64,000 nucleotides of DNA from Limnanthes douglasii subsp. nivea (Eukaryota; Streptophyta; Magnoliopsida; Brassicales; Limnanthaceae), in contig JAUPFV010000005.1 in the NCBI GenBank assembly GCA_036936605.1, positions 47,140,742 through 47,204,741 on the forward strand. The letters run 5' to 3'. Below the pieces are notes generated by a model. It did not search any database and had not been told where the DNA came from. It was given only the letters and a program-made list of their open reading frames with translations. A program made the position numbers and the translations under genes. Of this stretch, positions 21,742 through 32,904 are shown piece after piece. Position 1 is the stretch's first letter. Every line of letters begins with the position of its first letter.

Positions 21742-21911
21742 TTTTTAAGAAGGCATCAAATTTTATAAAAGAGCCTGGACACCTCATTAAAACCTCCCCG
21801 CGCCACCAGGGTAGGAAAGAGTATGCTTTTTAAGAAGGCATCAAATTTTATAAAAGAGCCTGGACACCTCATTAAAACCTCCCCGCGCCACCAGGGTAGG
21901 AAAGAGTATGC
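21742..21911. repeat. Exact 85-bp tandem duplication
   Basis: 21742-21826 and 21827-21911 are identical to the eye. Each copy contains the conserved post-pol motif (GGTGGCGCGGGGAGG on -). Elements 2 and 3 have a single copy, so the duplication is private to element 1 and recent. Confidence 0.9.
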
Positions 21912-21960
21912 CCCAAAATATTTACATGAACTTTTAAACAAGTAAATATTTACATATTTT

Positions 21961-23214
21961 CTATTCCAACTACAACCGGAGGTGTTCAATATTTCAAAGG
22001 TGATTCAAAATCCTTCCATCTTTGTCTTGGAGCCGGTATGTCCCAGGCTTAAGCTTTTCAATGACCACATAGGGTCCTTCCCAAGTTGGAGCCAACTTAT
22101 GAGACTGCTTCTCTTTAGTGTGTAGGAAAACTTTTCTCAACACCTTATCCCCTGGTTGAAAATCCCTTCTCTTAATTTTAGAAGCGAACCTGCTTCTCAT
22201 CAAACCTGGATTGTGTACAGCTCTAAGGTGAGCCTTAACTCTTCTTTCCTCTATTAAGTCAAGTTGGCCTCTGATAGCCACCTCGTTAGCGTGTTCGGAA
22301 AAATTATGAACTTGAAATGAAGGGAGAGTAGCTTCTATGGGGGCTATGGCATCCATTCCATATACTAAGGCAAAGGGAGACTCTTGTGTTGCAGCCCCGG
22401 GAGTGGTCTGGTAAGCCCACAAAACTTCTTGCAAATAACTAGGTCATTTCCCAGCAGCCCCTTCTAAATTCTTCTTCAGACCGGATAGTATTGTCTTGTT
22501 GACCACTTCGACCTGACCATTTGCTTGTGGGTGGAAAGGGGAAGAGAAGCAATGTTGTATGCCTCTAGAGACACAGAAACTCTCCATTTCCTTGTTGTCG
22601 AACTGTGGTCCATTGTATGTTGTTATCTTTTGTGGAATTTCAAATCTGCAGCAGATATTGGATAAAATGAATTTTATAACAGCCTTTGATGTTGTACCTG
22701 CCAACGGAGCTGCTTCAATCCACTTTGAAAAGTAATCAATAGCGACGATTATAGTTCGGCACCCTCCGGACGCCATGGGTAGAGGTCCCACTAAGTCCAA
22801 CCCCCATCGAGCAAAAGGTATTGGCTCAGTGATTGACTCTAAAGGGATGGTTGGGATATGAATTTCATTGCTATATCTCTAGTATGGGTCACACCTCCTC
22901 ACCAACCCCTTAGCATCTTGCACTATAGAGGGCCAATAATACCCAACTAACAAAAATCTCCTTGTTAGAGCCATGAATCCACAGTGAGCTGATCCTTCAC
23001 CATCATGTAATTTGGAGAGCACTATTTGAGATTCGTCGACCACCAAACATCGTCGGAGGGGTCTAATATAAGATTTCTTATAAATAATATCCCTTAGGAT
23101 GACAAAACCACGAGCCTTGTACTTTACTTTTCTTGTTATTAATTTATCCGGTGGTAAGATGCCATCTGAGAGATATTGAAGGAGAGAAAATCTCCAATCT
23201 TGAGGCTGTTTTAT
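21961..23214 (-). pseudogene. Tat element 1 integrase (catalytic Asp2 is Tyr)
   Basis: This integrase inserts the cDNA into the genome. The core (22444-22800) shows DLVGPLPMASGG, the first catalytic Asp in VAIDYFSKWIEA, then ITTYNGPQFDN where T-D-N-G is expected, and HPQANGQVEVVN with the catalytic Glu exactly 35 residues on. So the second Asp of DD35E is Tyr. The C-terminal part (21994-22434) has a GPY/F-type module (KLAPTWEGPYVVIEKLKPGTY) and no chromodomain. The zinc (H2C2) part near 22850-23100 is scrambled by frameshifts. Two late stops replace Trp and Tyr codons of the last residues, and the frame is broken at 22435-22443. Confidence 0.85.
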
Positions 23215-24356
23215 CTATATATCGAAAATTTCTTCTTCCTTACCCAAACTGATTCGAATGGATGGACACTCCAACACATGAATCCAAGGGTAGGACTTAG
23301 TATAGGCTATGGTTGCCAAGGAGTCTGCCAGTGTATTTTCTGTTCGGAGTATGTGTTCATAGATGATGCTTTTAAAATTAAAAACTACTTCTTTAAGAAG
23401 AAGTAAGTATTTAACCAACTGCTCCTTGTTAGCTTCGGATTGACCTTGTTCATGATGGATAAGCAGCTGAGAATCGCTCATTAACTTGGCCCTTTTGGCT
23501 CCACAAATAAGAGCGAATTTCAAACCAGCTATAGTAGCTTCATATTCTGACTCATTATTAGAAGCCCTAAAAGCAAAACATATAGCTTGATACATTATGT
23601 CTCTGTACGGAGAGGTCAAACATACCCAAGCACCACAGCCCATGGTACTTGATCCACCATCAGTCCGGATGACCCAGACTTTTTTTTCTTTCACATCAGT
23701 TGTTTGCTTAATGTCCCTATCTGAGTGAAATTTAACTAAGAAATCTGCCACTATTTGGGCTTTGATTGTTGTTCGAGGAGCAAAATCAATATCGAATTCT
23801 CCCAATTCCACTGACCACTTAGTCATTCTACTTGAAATATCGGCCTTTTAGAGAACGTTTTTCAAAGGAAAAGACGTCCGGACAATGATAGGGTGAGCCT
23901 GAAAATAAGGTCTCATCTTCCTCGCTGCAATCACCAGGGCTAACGCTAATTTTTCAAGCTTCAGATTGCGTTTTTCTGCATCTATCAAGCTCTTACTTAT
24001 GTAATACACCGGACGGGGATATTATTTACTTCACTTACCAATACTGAACTTATGGCACAATCAGAGACTGCCAAATATACGAAGAGAGTTTCTCTATCAA
24101 CGGGTTTAGACAAAGTCTTGGGAGAAGAAAGGTTCTTTTTAATCTCATCAAAGGCTTCATCACACTGTGGGGACCAATTGAAGTCTTTTTCACCTTTCAA
24201 AGTTTGAAAAAATGGGGTGCACTTGTCCGAAGACCTTGAAATAAATCGGTTTAGTCAGCCAGCCTCCCAGTCAATCGTTGTACTTCTTTAATATTCTGAG
24301 GAGGCTCCATCTGTAGCAAAGCATTAAGTTGGTCCGGATCAGGCTGTATCCCTTGT
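23215..24356 (-). pseudogene. Tat element 1 dual RNase H region
   Basis: Two RNase H modules follow RT, the hallmark of the plant Tat group. The first, decayed (about 23830-24300), contains FNWSPQCDEAFDEIKKNLSS, FVYLAVSDCAISSVLV and text matching the LKLEKLALALV region. A connecting segment has MTKWSVELGEFDIDFAPRTT and IKAQIVADFLVKF. The second, archaeal-type RNase H (23215-23700) has RTDGGSSTMGCGAWV (first Asp), ESEYEATIAGL (Glu), LMSDSQLLIHH (Asp) and ENTLADSLA (last Asp). All four catalytic residues of the second domain are present. The 203-codon frame of this second module is open. Confidence 0.85.
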
Positions 24357-25151
24357 TCACTTATCACATACCCCCAAGAATTTGCCGGACTGCACTCCAA
24401 AAACACACTTCTCTGGGTTTAATTTCAAATTCACTTTTACTAAGTTAGCAAAAGTTTCTTGGAGATCTACCAAGTGTAGCTCTTCTTCCACACTTTTGAC
24501 CATCATATCGTCGATGTATACTTCTATATTTCTTCCAATTTGATCAGCAAAATCTTTGTTTACCAACCTCTGATAGGTAGCCCCAGCATTTTTTAAACCA
24601 AATGGCATCACCTTGTAGCAATGAAGGCCCCTATCAGTAACAAACGTAGTATGCTCCTGATCCTTCGGATCCACTTGAATCTGATTATACCCGGAGAAGG
24701 CATTCATAAAAGATAGCAGCTTGTTCCCAGATGTGGAATCTACCAATTGATCAATCCGGGGAACTGGGTATAAATCCTTCGGGCAAGCCCTGTTGAGATC
24801 TGTGAAATCGATACACATACGCCACTTGCCATTTTTATTTTTCACTAATACCGGATTAGCTGTCCATAAAAGGTACTGAGACTCCTTTATGTGCCCCATT
24901 TTAGTAAGCCGGTCAACCTCTTGAACTATGACATCAGCCTTTTCCTTGGAAAAAACTCTTCTTTTTTGTATCACATGTGTTATGTCCCTTCGAATGGACA
25001 GTTGGTGTGACATAATATCTACTGGCACTCCGGTAACATCAGTATTGCACCAAGCAAAAACATGTTGATGGTCTTTCAGGAACTCTAACATTTTTCCCTT
25101 TAATTCTGATGTCATCTTGGATCCTATCTTGACACTTTTTCCTTCAGCCAA
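24357..25151 (-). pseudogene. Tat element 1 reverse transcriptase
   Basis: An open stretch of 264 codons covers most of the RT. Blocks in order are EVDRLTKMGHIKESQYLLW, NPVLVKNKNGKWRMCIDFTD, LNRACPKDLYPVPRID, FMNAFSGYNQIQV (catalytic Asp replaced by Asn in the first DAFSGY Asp), MPFGLKNAGATYQRLVNKDF and VYIDDMMVKS with both Asp of the YIDD box, then LNPEKCVFGVQSGKFLG. The frame breaks after this point and the thumb region is scattered. The Asp-to-Asn change in DAFSGY (canonical in elements 2 and 3 as D) would impair catalysis. Confidence 0.9.
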
Positions 25152-25247
25152 TGAATGTGTTTCAACTTCTTCAATCGGTATTAAAACTCCAGGGGTCTCT
25201 CTAGGGTTATCAATCTCACCCTCTCCCCCAGAAAGCCCCTCAAACTG

Positions 25248-25250
25248 CTA
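25248..25250 (-). promoter_or_regulatory. In-frame UAG between protease and RT, element 1 (candidate readthrough stop)
   Basis: The frame reads INEE-UAG-CAG-UUU and continues in frame through GEGEIDNPRETPGVL into RT. Elements 2 and 3 have UAG at the same codon. Here the sixth downstream base is U instead of A, so the UAG-CAR-YYA context is one base off. Confidence 0.55.
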
Positions 25251-26156
25251 TTCTTCGTTAATTTGAACTGCCCCCAACGTCCGGGGGGGCAGTGCTGTTG
25301 CATAACACTCTCTTGCCACCTTTTGGCTGCTCCGAACAACTCCCACTTGTCCTTGCACAGTATATTTCAAACATTGGTGGACTGTTGAGGCCACCGCATG
25401 CATCCTAGAGAGCCAAGACCTCCCTAGAATAGTATTATAACAAGTGGGACAATCCATCACGACGAACAGTATTCTAACCATTTTCTTAAAAGGGCCTTTG
25501 CCCAACAAAACTTCCTCCTCGAACTCCCCGATCACATCTGCTGAGATTTCAATGAAACCCACAATTGACTTGTTCGAACGCTGAATTACTGCTGGATTTT
25601 TCATCTTTTTTTAGGAAGTTAAAAAGAGAATATTGGCAGACCTTTCGGTGTCCACCAGAATCTGTCTTATGTCATTGCCCCCGATGGATGCTCCTATGAC
25701 AACAACATCTTCATGAGGACCAGCTATATCCCCCAAGTCATCCTCATTGAAAATAATGAAGGGAAATGGAATTTGTGATTGATATGAAGGCATGCCTCCC
25801 TCCAGTTGGGTAGTTAAAGTATGAACATGCCTCTTTCTTGAAGAAGCAGTGGGTGCTGTCATGGTGTCTCCTCCGAAAATTGTGAGTGACTCAAAAAATT
25901 TGATAAGTCCGGACACCGACTTGCAATTTTTTGCGATAACCCCCACTTTATTCCGGGTAGGATCAGGGTCCAAGTCCTCCGACTCTACATCGAATCTCTC
26001 GACTATCACCATGGCCCCTTCTGGAGCCGATGTGCATGCATTGTTTGGACCAACCCGATGAGTGTTATCAGGCCTATAGCCTCCTCTTCTTTTAACATAT
26101 GCTCCCAACTTTCCTCTTTCAATAAATTCTGGACTTCTTGCTTTAAAGAAATACAA
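25251..26156 (-). pseudogene. Tat element 1 aspartic protease region
   Basis: This is a retroviral-type aspartic protease that processes gag-pol. The active site reads ILVDTERSANILF, so the canonical Asp-Thr-Gly triplet is Asp-Thr-Glu in this copy (Gly in element 3). Before it lies a linker with ERFDVESEDLDPDPTRNKVG and the FFESLTIFGGDTMTAP segment shared by all copies. After it come RSNKSIVGFIEISADVIGEF and VVMDCPTCYNTILGRSWL, the standard C-terminal part (canonical ILGRxWL). A frame break lies near 25605-25611. Confidence 0.85.
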
Positions 26157-26992
26157 TCCTCGGTGGTATGGCCAGTATCGTTATGATACTGACAGAAATA
26201 ATTGTTACGGCTCTCCCTAGGAGATTGTAACGCAGTCGGCCTTCTATAATGTACTTCGTCTTTTGTTTTGTCATAAATGGTGGCTACGTTTTCTTTAAAT
26301 TCTGCAAACGACTCCGGTTGGACCCAAGGTCCTCGCTTATTTCTAGATTGTTGACTCTATGCTAGAGCAGCTGGCTGAGACTGAGCTTTGGCTCTGTTAT
26401 GACTCTAACCGGCCTCCCTGGCCTTGTTCCTGAACTATTTTTGGTTTGGATTTGGTGCAGCCAGAGTAGATCTCACCTGCCTGTGCACCCTTGTTTTCTT
26501 TGTTTCATCAACATTAATCTGCTTTCCAACTTGATTCAACAGACCTCCCCATGTTATGGCCTTCTTTCGGGTTACTGAATCTGCCAGGTTTACAGGGTTT
26601 AAGCCCTTCCTCAGAGAAGCTATTACTACTTGTTTAAAGCAATCAGCCAACCCATTTTTAGTGTTTACAAAGCGACTTATGTATTCTTTTAGAGATTCGT
26701 TCGGTTCTTGGGCACAATGGATGATTGTGTCTCCATTGCCCTTTACCTCTTTACTTCCAACAAACTGCCTCCGGAAGGCCACCCAAAAAGTATCAAAATT
26801 TCTTATGCACCCCTGCAGTAGGCTGTTATACCATTTCAGGGCACTCCCCGTAAAGGATTGGGAGAATGCTCTACAAAGCAACTTATCGTCATCATCAAAA
26901 TTCAACAAAGCTGATGGTATTTCTTACACATCTGGATTCATCCGAACTGGTTTTTTCTGATGGTTTTGAATGCTAGATTCAGGCACCGTCGT
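26157..26992 (-). pseudogene. Tat element 1 gag, N-terminally deleted
   Basis: Structural gag protein. The retained core (26435-26908) reads DDDDKLLCRAFSQSFTGSAL, KWYNSLL, FRRQFVGSKEVKGN and NESLKEYISRFV, the standard plant Ty3/gypsy gag block. Downstream, after three stops, a CCHC-type knuckle appears as YFCQYHNDTGHTTEDC (about 26160-26210). Compared with element 3, the stretch between the primer site and this core is only about 85 bp instead of about 700, so the N-terminal part of gag has been deleted. Deletion and stops make it non-functional. Confidence 0.85.
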
Positions 26993-27012
26993 TCTCCCAC
27001 TATGGTTGCCAA
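26993..27012 (-). other. Primer binding site of Tat element 1
   Basis: TTGGCAACCATAGTGGGAGA on the - strand, two to three bases inside the 5' LTR. Element 3 has TTGGCGACCACAGTAGGAGC at the same place. The TTGGCGAC core resembles the primer sites of other Tat elements; which tRNA 3' end pairs with it needs a comparison with tRNA sequences. Confidence 0.7.
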
Positions 27013-27015
27013 TTT

Positions 27016-27428
27016 TGTGAGGTTTATTTCCGTTTGAGGGTAATTTTGTCCAGAGTTTTATGGTATTTATAAGGTATTTAATGTTTGGATACCGTGTAGA
27101 GGGAGAATTGAGCTGCCTGGTTGTATTTAATTTTCATTACCCTCATTTAATGTAGGTGGTTGGGTATTTATACCCTTATTTTTTGGCCATATGGGCTTTC
27201 GGGTTGTGTTTTAAATGGATTCGGATCGAGTTTAAAGACCCATCAGTTTTAAGTTAAGCAAGTAATTAGCTTAGTCATGAAGTGGTTAAGTGTTCAATAC
27301 TTTAGTTCTGTTCGGACAGTTTAGTGAGCGGAGGTTGTCCGAACTGTCCATGTCCGGTTAGGTGGATGTTGTCCGAACTGCCCCTGTCCGGTTCTCATAA
27401 AGAGTGGTGACAAAATCCGGACTCATCA
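27016..27428 (-). repeat. Tat element 1, 5' LTR
   Basis: 413 bp, TGATGAG..CCTCACA on the - strand. It carries the same TATA box (27172-27185) and U3 tandem repeat as the partner LTR. The outer edge is followed by the AAGTA duplication. Confidence 0.95.
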
Positions 27429-27895
27429 AAGTATGTAAAACTTAAAAATACTTTTAATATTAAATTGTCATGGCTAGTTAAAATAGGGAGGACTTATTGA
27501 GATTAAATAGCTTGAATTTTACGCACCTCGGTCTCAAGAAATAGTAATAAGTTTTTTTAGTAAGTTATAAGATTTAAAAAAGTTAAAAATAAAATTTGTG
27601 CTATGATAATTAAGAAAAAAGATTTTAAGTGATTCCAAATCAGAATATCGATAATCTCTTCAATAGACGATTTATCTCTCCAGTCTTACTTCAAGGTTGA
27701 TTTAAAAAAATCGGATAAAAAAAAGAATATAAAATGTTTCATTTCCTTGCTCACTCAAATCAAGATCGAATGATAACCAAGATTCTTGCGAAGCAGTCTC
27801 TCAATCCAAAAAATATGACATTCTTTCATTAGAAGCATCAATAAAAAAAACGTGTTCCCTTCAATCCTTGCTAAAATAAAGAAAAGCTCAACATA

Positions 27896-28665
27896 GTGTT
27901 CCGAATTAATCATATTTTTGAAGTCAACCCTGGCAGAAATCAAGCTGAAATAAGAATTGGAAACAAGTCCCAAATATCGTTTACAGATGTACTGAAGGTA
28001 CAAGATAAGTCTTTTATGCATGAAGCAATCAAGTATCAAATTAAGAATAAGGAAAAGTTTGGCATCTTCAAAGTTACAAATAAACAATATTTTCTCTCAT
28101 CCTCTAAATACACTTCAATTGCGAAATTTTCTTTAGTTGAATTTAAAACATATCTTCAATATTTTAATTTAATAAGAGTTTATAACATATATGTCTGGGA
28201 TTACAGACATATATTTATAGAAATGGAAAATCTTGAGGATTTAACAAAACTGTTGAAAAGTAATGTTCATTCTTTAGGAAAATTCTCTTTTCGGCTTCTT
28301 AAATAGAGCCCAAGTTTTAACCCTCATAGTGGAGTCAACAGAGGCTCAAATTTGGGGTTCTTTCCGAAAACTTCCTAAGTATTTCTATAATAGGAACTCT
28401 ATTACCCTATTGCAAAGGAAATTGGATGTTTTTTGCCAATCTGGGTTTCATCTTACAATAGTGCAAACTATAATCATTGTAAAGCTCTGATTATCTCTGA
28501 TATTTCCAAACCTCTTCCCCAAAAATTATGGATAGATTTTGGGGATGATGATGATTTTTTGCAAGCCATCTCATATGGAGACTTACCAAAGTACTATCAA
28601 TCTTGCAAACATTTGGGTCACATAAAAGGTTTGTTTCAAATGTCAACATAATCTTTATAGTTTAG
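27896..28665 (+). pseudogene. LINE 2 ORF1 relic
   Basis: A 136-codon open stretch (27896-28306) contains KYTSIAKFSLVEFKTYLQYF and YVWDYRHIFIEMENLEDL, which match the N-terminal domain of plant LINE ORF1 (DUF4283-like), including the FRLLK end. A second frame at 28433-28651 has KPLPQKLWIDFGDDDDFLQA, YGDLPKYYQSCKHLGHIKG and a terminal F, where the zinc knuckle CX2CX4HX4C is expected; the first Cys is Tyr (YYQSC) and the last is Phe. The two parts are separated by a frameshift. Confidence 0.65.
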
Positions 28666-29225
28666 ATTAAAATGAAAATTAGCTAACCTCTGAATCCACC
28701 CTTCAAATTCGGAATCCACCTTCTCAAAAATAAGTGTGGATTAAGATAGTTAAATATGTTATTGTGAATAACAATCAACCTTCATCAAACAACAATTATG
28801 CCTAAAGTTATTAATACAGATAATAACAATCAACAACACTCAATTGTTTCTAACCAAGATACTAAACTTCCACACATCCAAAATATTAATAAGGTCACTA
28901 ATACATTAGAAGAATAATTCCAAACCAACATTATACAAAAAATGTATTTGATTCCTAAAACTAATCAAATCAATATCGAAGTCACTAAAAATGATATCAC
29001 TGATGCCCTTCAAACAATAGAGTTAAGAAAAACTGCCACACTAACTAATGACTTGGTCAATTCTGATAATAAACACTCATCACCTAAATTAATAACCTCT
29101 TGTAGTGTTTTATTATTACTTGTAATAGAAAAATTATCTCTTAAAAATGAAAAGAACAAAATCCAAAGTAAAAGACTGAAAATAAAATAAAAGGTAACAA
29201 CCTAAAGGGTCTCCTCATCTCTCAA

Positions 29226-29790
29226 ATGACCATATCCATTCTTAGTTGGAATGCCCGGGGCATTGGTAATGTGAATATTTTTGGAATCGAGATAGTCATT
29301 CCGCCCATTTTGTCTAGAAAAACAAGACGTATTCTATCATAACTGGTAAGGAAACAATCAGAACACTTGTGTTCATTTCTAAATCTGAAAAAAAAAATTA
29401 AATTTTATTACTCTTCGAGAGTCAATGATATCTAATGAAAACATGGAATTAATAACAAATATATTAGGCTTTAATAAGAGTATCTCAAATTTATCTAACA
29501 AGATCTGAATTCCGTATAAACATAGCTTCCAATTCTAAATTCTCATCAACAATGATAAATTTCTCCATATGATGGTGACACATTCTTCTTGTAATAAAGA
29601 GTTTCTAATCACCATCATATATGCAAAATGAACCAAATCCCAAAGACAAACGTTTTGGGATAATTTTTGTGAAATGTCAATAAAGACCATGGAATGCTTG
29701 ATTGATGGTGATTTCAATATCATTTCTAATGCCTCTGAACAACTAGCACGCTCTTCATTATATAAGAGGCATAAATTATATAAATAACAT
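29226..29790 (+). pseudogene. LINE 2 ORF2 endonuclease relic
   Basis: Starts with [15 protein letters not shown], the endonuclease signature, right after the ORF1 region. Near 29700-29750 the text reads LIDGDFNIISNASEQLA (canonical GDFN). In between, frames are scattered with stops. About 40% of the domain is unreadable by eye. Confidence 0.7.
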
Positions 29791-30479
29791 GATTATTAAT
29801 TAAAAATCAGAGGATTCAAGATTCACTATATCCAAATTCACTTAGTCTAACCATAAAAAGTAGAATAAATGCAGCCTAGAGAACCTACTTTGACATCACA
29901 AAGGTGGAACACATGGCCATAACATGTTTAGACGATTCACTTTTCTGTATAAACATCTCCTCATATAATAATACTCCTAAAGGTCATTTCAATTTCTAAA
30001 ACACATGATTATTTCATTTTGATCTCTTGAAAACTATTGAAAACAATTGGAAAGAAAACTTTATTGGTCTCAATATCACTATTTTTTTCCAAATTAAAAT
30101 AAAATAAAAGCTCGAAACATGGTATAAAGTTGAATTTGGTAATATATTGGACAACATTGCATATGATGAATATAATGTTAAATATGCTGGTTTGAACTTT
30201 CAAATAGCTTAGAAACTAAATTCTCTTTTCAAAAGCTAGGGCTAATCCTCCTTTCATATTACTTGCTATAGAAGAAATCCTCCTTTCATTTTAGCTTAAA
30301 TATGGTGATAGAAACAATAAACGTTACCATAACTTTGTTAATAAAAGAATCAAGAAAAACAGAATTCGTAATAGAAAAATTGATAATCAATGGACAGAAA
30401 ACCACTCACAATTACTGAATTCTGTTACAGATCATTTCAAATCTCTGTTAACTTATCACACAAGTAACAACATCGCTAT

Positions 30480-31420
30480 GGATATTAAGGACATGATTCT
30501 AAAATTAATAGCGCTGCAAGATAATATCTTTCTTCAATCATTACTAAATGATGAAGAAATTCACAAATCCATCAATTCTCTTGATCTTAACAGTGCACAT
30601 GGAGTTGATGGATTCAACTCCAAGTTCTACTAATCTTGATGGCATATTATAAGAGATGATCTCAATAATGCAATCAGAGATTATTTCAAAATTAGTCAAG
30701 CCCATGCTGGAAATTGTTCAACTAAAATCTGTTTAATTCCTAAGACTGACTTCCCATCTTATTGGCAAGATTACAGACCCATCATTATTTGCACAGTCTT
30801 GAATAAAATTTTATCCAAAATCAATAATAGATTGAAAACAATCATTCCTAAGATAATCTTTATTGAGCCATGAGGTTTTGTTGAAAGTAAACCCATTCAT
30901 GAAAACATTCTTATCACTCGAGAATTAGTTCATAACATCAATACGAAAGTTAGAGGTGGTAATTTAATTCCTAAGATTGATACGGCCAAAGCATTTGACT
31001 GTATCTCTTTCAAATTCATATTCAACATTATGAAAATATTTGGTTTTAATCAAGATTTCATGACTTAATTATTCAAAGATATTGATAATGTGAACTTCTC
31101 AATTTTAATAAATAATGCCTCTCATGGATATTTCAAATCAAGCAATGGTGTAAGGCAGGATGATCCTCTATCACCCAGCATATTCATCGTTGCTGAAGTA
31201 TACATATTAAGAGGTATTAAGCACCTCTTTCAATCCCATCATTAAATGTACTTGTCTTCTCATGGTATTATTGATATCCCATGCTTAGCTTAAGTAGATA
31301 ATATAATAGTATTCATGAATGATTTGAGAATATTAAAAAACCTAAAAAATTCCTTGATCATTACCAACACATCTCCGGTCAATTAATCAATACTCAGAAA
31401 CCATTTTCATAACTTCTCAC
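30480..31420 (+). pseudogene. LINE 2 ORF2 reverse transcriptase relic
   Basis: The nearly continuous frame reads LLNDEEIHKSINSLDLNSAH, GVDGFNSKFY, ICLIPKTDFPSYWQDYRPII, IPKIDTAKAFDCISF (canonical LDMxKAFDxV), FSILINNASHGYFKSSNGVR, QDDPLSPSIFIVAE (canonical QGDPLSP) and VDNIIVFMND, where FADD is expected. The catalytic box is therefore lost. Several single stops (TAA, TGA) interrupt it. Confidence 0.8.
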
Positions 31421-32820
31421 AATATGAAGGATGGAATAAAAAATATTAAAAACCTCGTAGATTTTAAACACATTAAGATCCATTTCAAATACTTTGGTAT
31501 AAACATTCATTACAATAACAACATAAAACATTTAGATAATCTTGTTACCAAAATTAGAAACAAAATAATGGATTGGTAACATAATCATCTCTCTTTCGAA
31601 GGCATATTGACTTTAATTCAATATGTCTTCTTTCAATACCAACATATTACATTGAATCTAATAACATTCCTAAAACTGTTATTAAAAGAATTAAAAATAT
31701 GTTCAATAAATTCGTGTGGGGTTTCAAAGATAACCATCATACTATTATTTGGTCTAAATGGTCTTCCATGTGCAAACCATTTGAAGAAGATGGGTTAAAT
31801 ATAAGAAAACTTTCTAATAATCAAACCATATTTTCTTGTAAGTTATGGGTGTCTTTCAGACAATAAAACCCCTTGGTCTAATTCACGTCATTCAATATAT
31901 TGCAATTCTAATCATCATCTCTAAGTTTAAATTAACCCAAGAGACTTAAAAATCTCGAAAAGAATTATTAAGGTTAGGGGAATCATTGAACCATTAATAT
32001 ACTAGAAAGTTGGCCAAGGTCACATAAACTTTTGTCTTGGAAGATGTATAAAATTAATCATTTAATCTCTCTAACTCCCAACACTAACAACTTGTGGTAT
32101 CATGGCAATATAACATCTGAATTATGGTCCATTGGTTCTTGGAACCATTATAAATTAAATCATTTCCTTTCTCTCTTTGATATTTCCAAAATAAACAACA
32201 TTAAACTTAATGAATCCGTTGAGGATACCCTTCTTTGGAAGGCTTCCCCAAATGATTTATTCTTCTTTAAAGATACTTGGCAAATCATTAGAGAAAATAA
32301 TAAATCACCATCCATATATAAAAAAATGGAATAATATAACTTCAAAAGAGTGGTCTTTTACACTTCGGAGAATTATTAAAAGACAAATTTTTGTCAACAT
32401 TATGTTACAAAATAATTTTTTTGCAAGGCATATAAATGACAACATTGCAATAATATTGAATCTTTAAATCATTTTTTTTCTTCCCATATAACCTGGGGAG
32501 TATGGAAATACTTTGCAGGTTTGTTTGGTATTCTCATTGATCAAAACATGTTTCATATTATTCATTGCTGGTTTTTATCAATTTCTCAATCCGTTCATAT
32601 TAGATCAATTACTCCCCCAATAATGTGTTGGTCCATATGGTCATTTAGGAATAAAGCTAAATACAAAAATAAGAAAACTACATCTAAATAGATTATTGAT
32701 AAAATTCTATTTATTATTGTGAAACCTGACATTTTCCCCTTGTTCAAATATAAACATTGGTCTCGTGACTATAAAGTAGCTAAGATAATTGGTTGTTTTC
32801 ACCATTTATTTGTTAAAAAC
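31421..32820 (+). pseudogene. LINE 2 ORF2 post-RT region
   Basis: Frame pieces give ENALLWKASPNDLF-type text near 32215-32280 (VEDTLLWKASPNDLFFFKDT) and FIPYNLG-like pieces, matching the post-RT/zinc-binding reverse transcriptase region of plant LINEs (canonical D.. W..s..G.FsvksaY). The region near 32460-32660 includes IMCWSIWSFRNKAKYKNK, a common text of this region (canonical W.IW..RN). Confidence 0.6.

Positions 32821-32824
<4 letters not shown>

Positions 32825-32899
<75 letters not shown>
32825..32899. repeat. (TA)n microsatellite, about 75 bp
   Basis: An uninterrupted TA repeat inside LINE 2, just before the RNase H relic. It creates a false YIYIYI reading in the + frame. Confidence 0.99.
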
Positions 32900-32901
<2 letters not shown>

Positions 32902-32904
32902 AAT

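Larger units (their letters stand above)
21376..21960. other. Convergent 3' spacer of Tat element 1
   Basis: This is the region between the end of the antisense gene (+) and the end of pol (-). It holds two short hairpins near 21419 and 21499, a TCCGGTTCTTGACCGGA inverted repeat near 21451-21467, an exact 85-bp tandem duplication, and the conserved post-pol motif. No coding frame is supported. Confidence 0.7.
17565..27433 (-). mobile_element. Tat element 1: Ty3/gypsy LTR retrotransposon, TSD AAGTA
   Basis: A structurally complete LTR retrotransposon of 9859 bp (17570-27428) between perfect 5-bp target duplications AAGTA (17565-17569 and 27429-27433). The gag-protease-RT-RNase H-integrase order on the - strand is that of Ty3/gypsy, and an extra, archaeal-type RNase H after the first places it in the plant Tat group. 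A second gene runs on the + strand between the 3' LTR and the end of pol. The two LTRs differ at about 16 positions in 413 by eye, so it is younger than its coding damage might suggest. Gag lacks its N-terminal part and the pol frame has several stops, so it is not autonomous. Confidence 0.93.

Noticed and set aside
25849..26061. 70-codon + frame opposite protease linker
   Set aside because: Antisense shadow of the gag-protease linker. The equivalent - frame in element 2 (38413-38625) arises in the same way and is not a separate gene.
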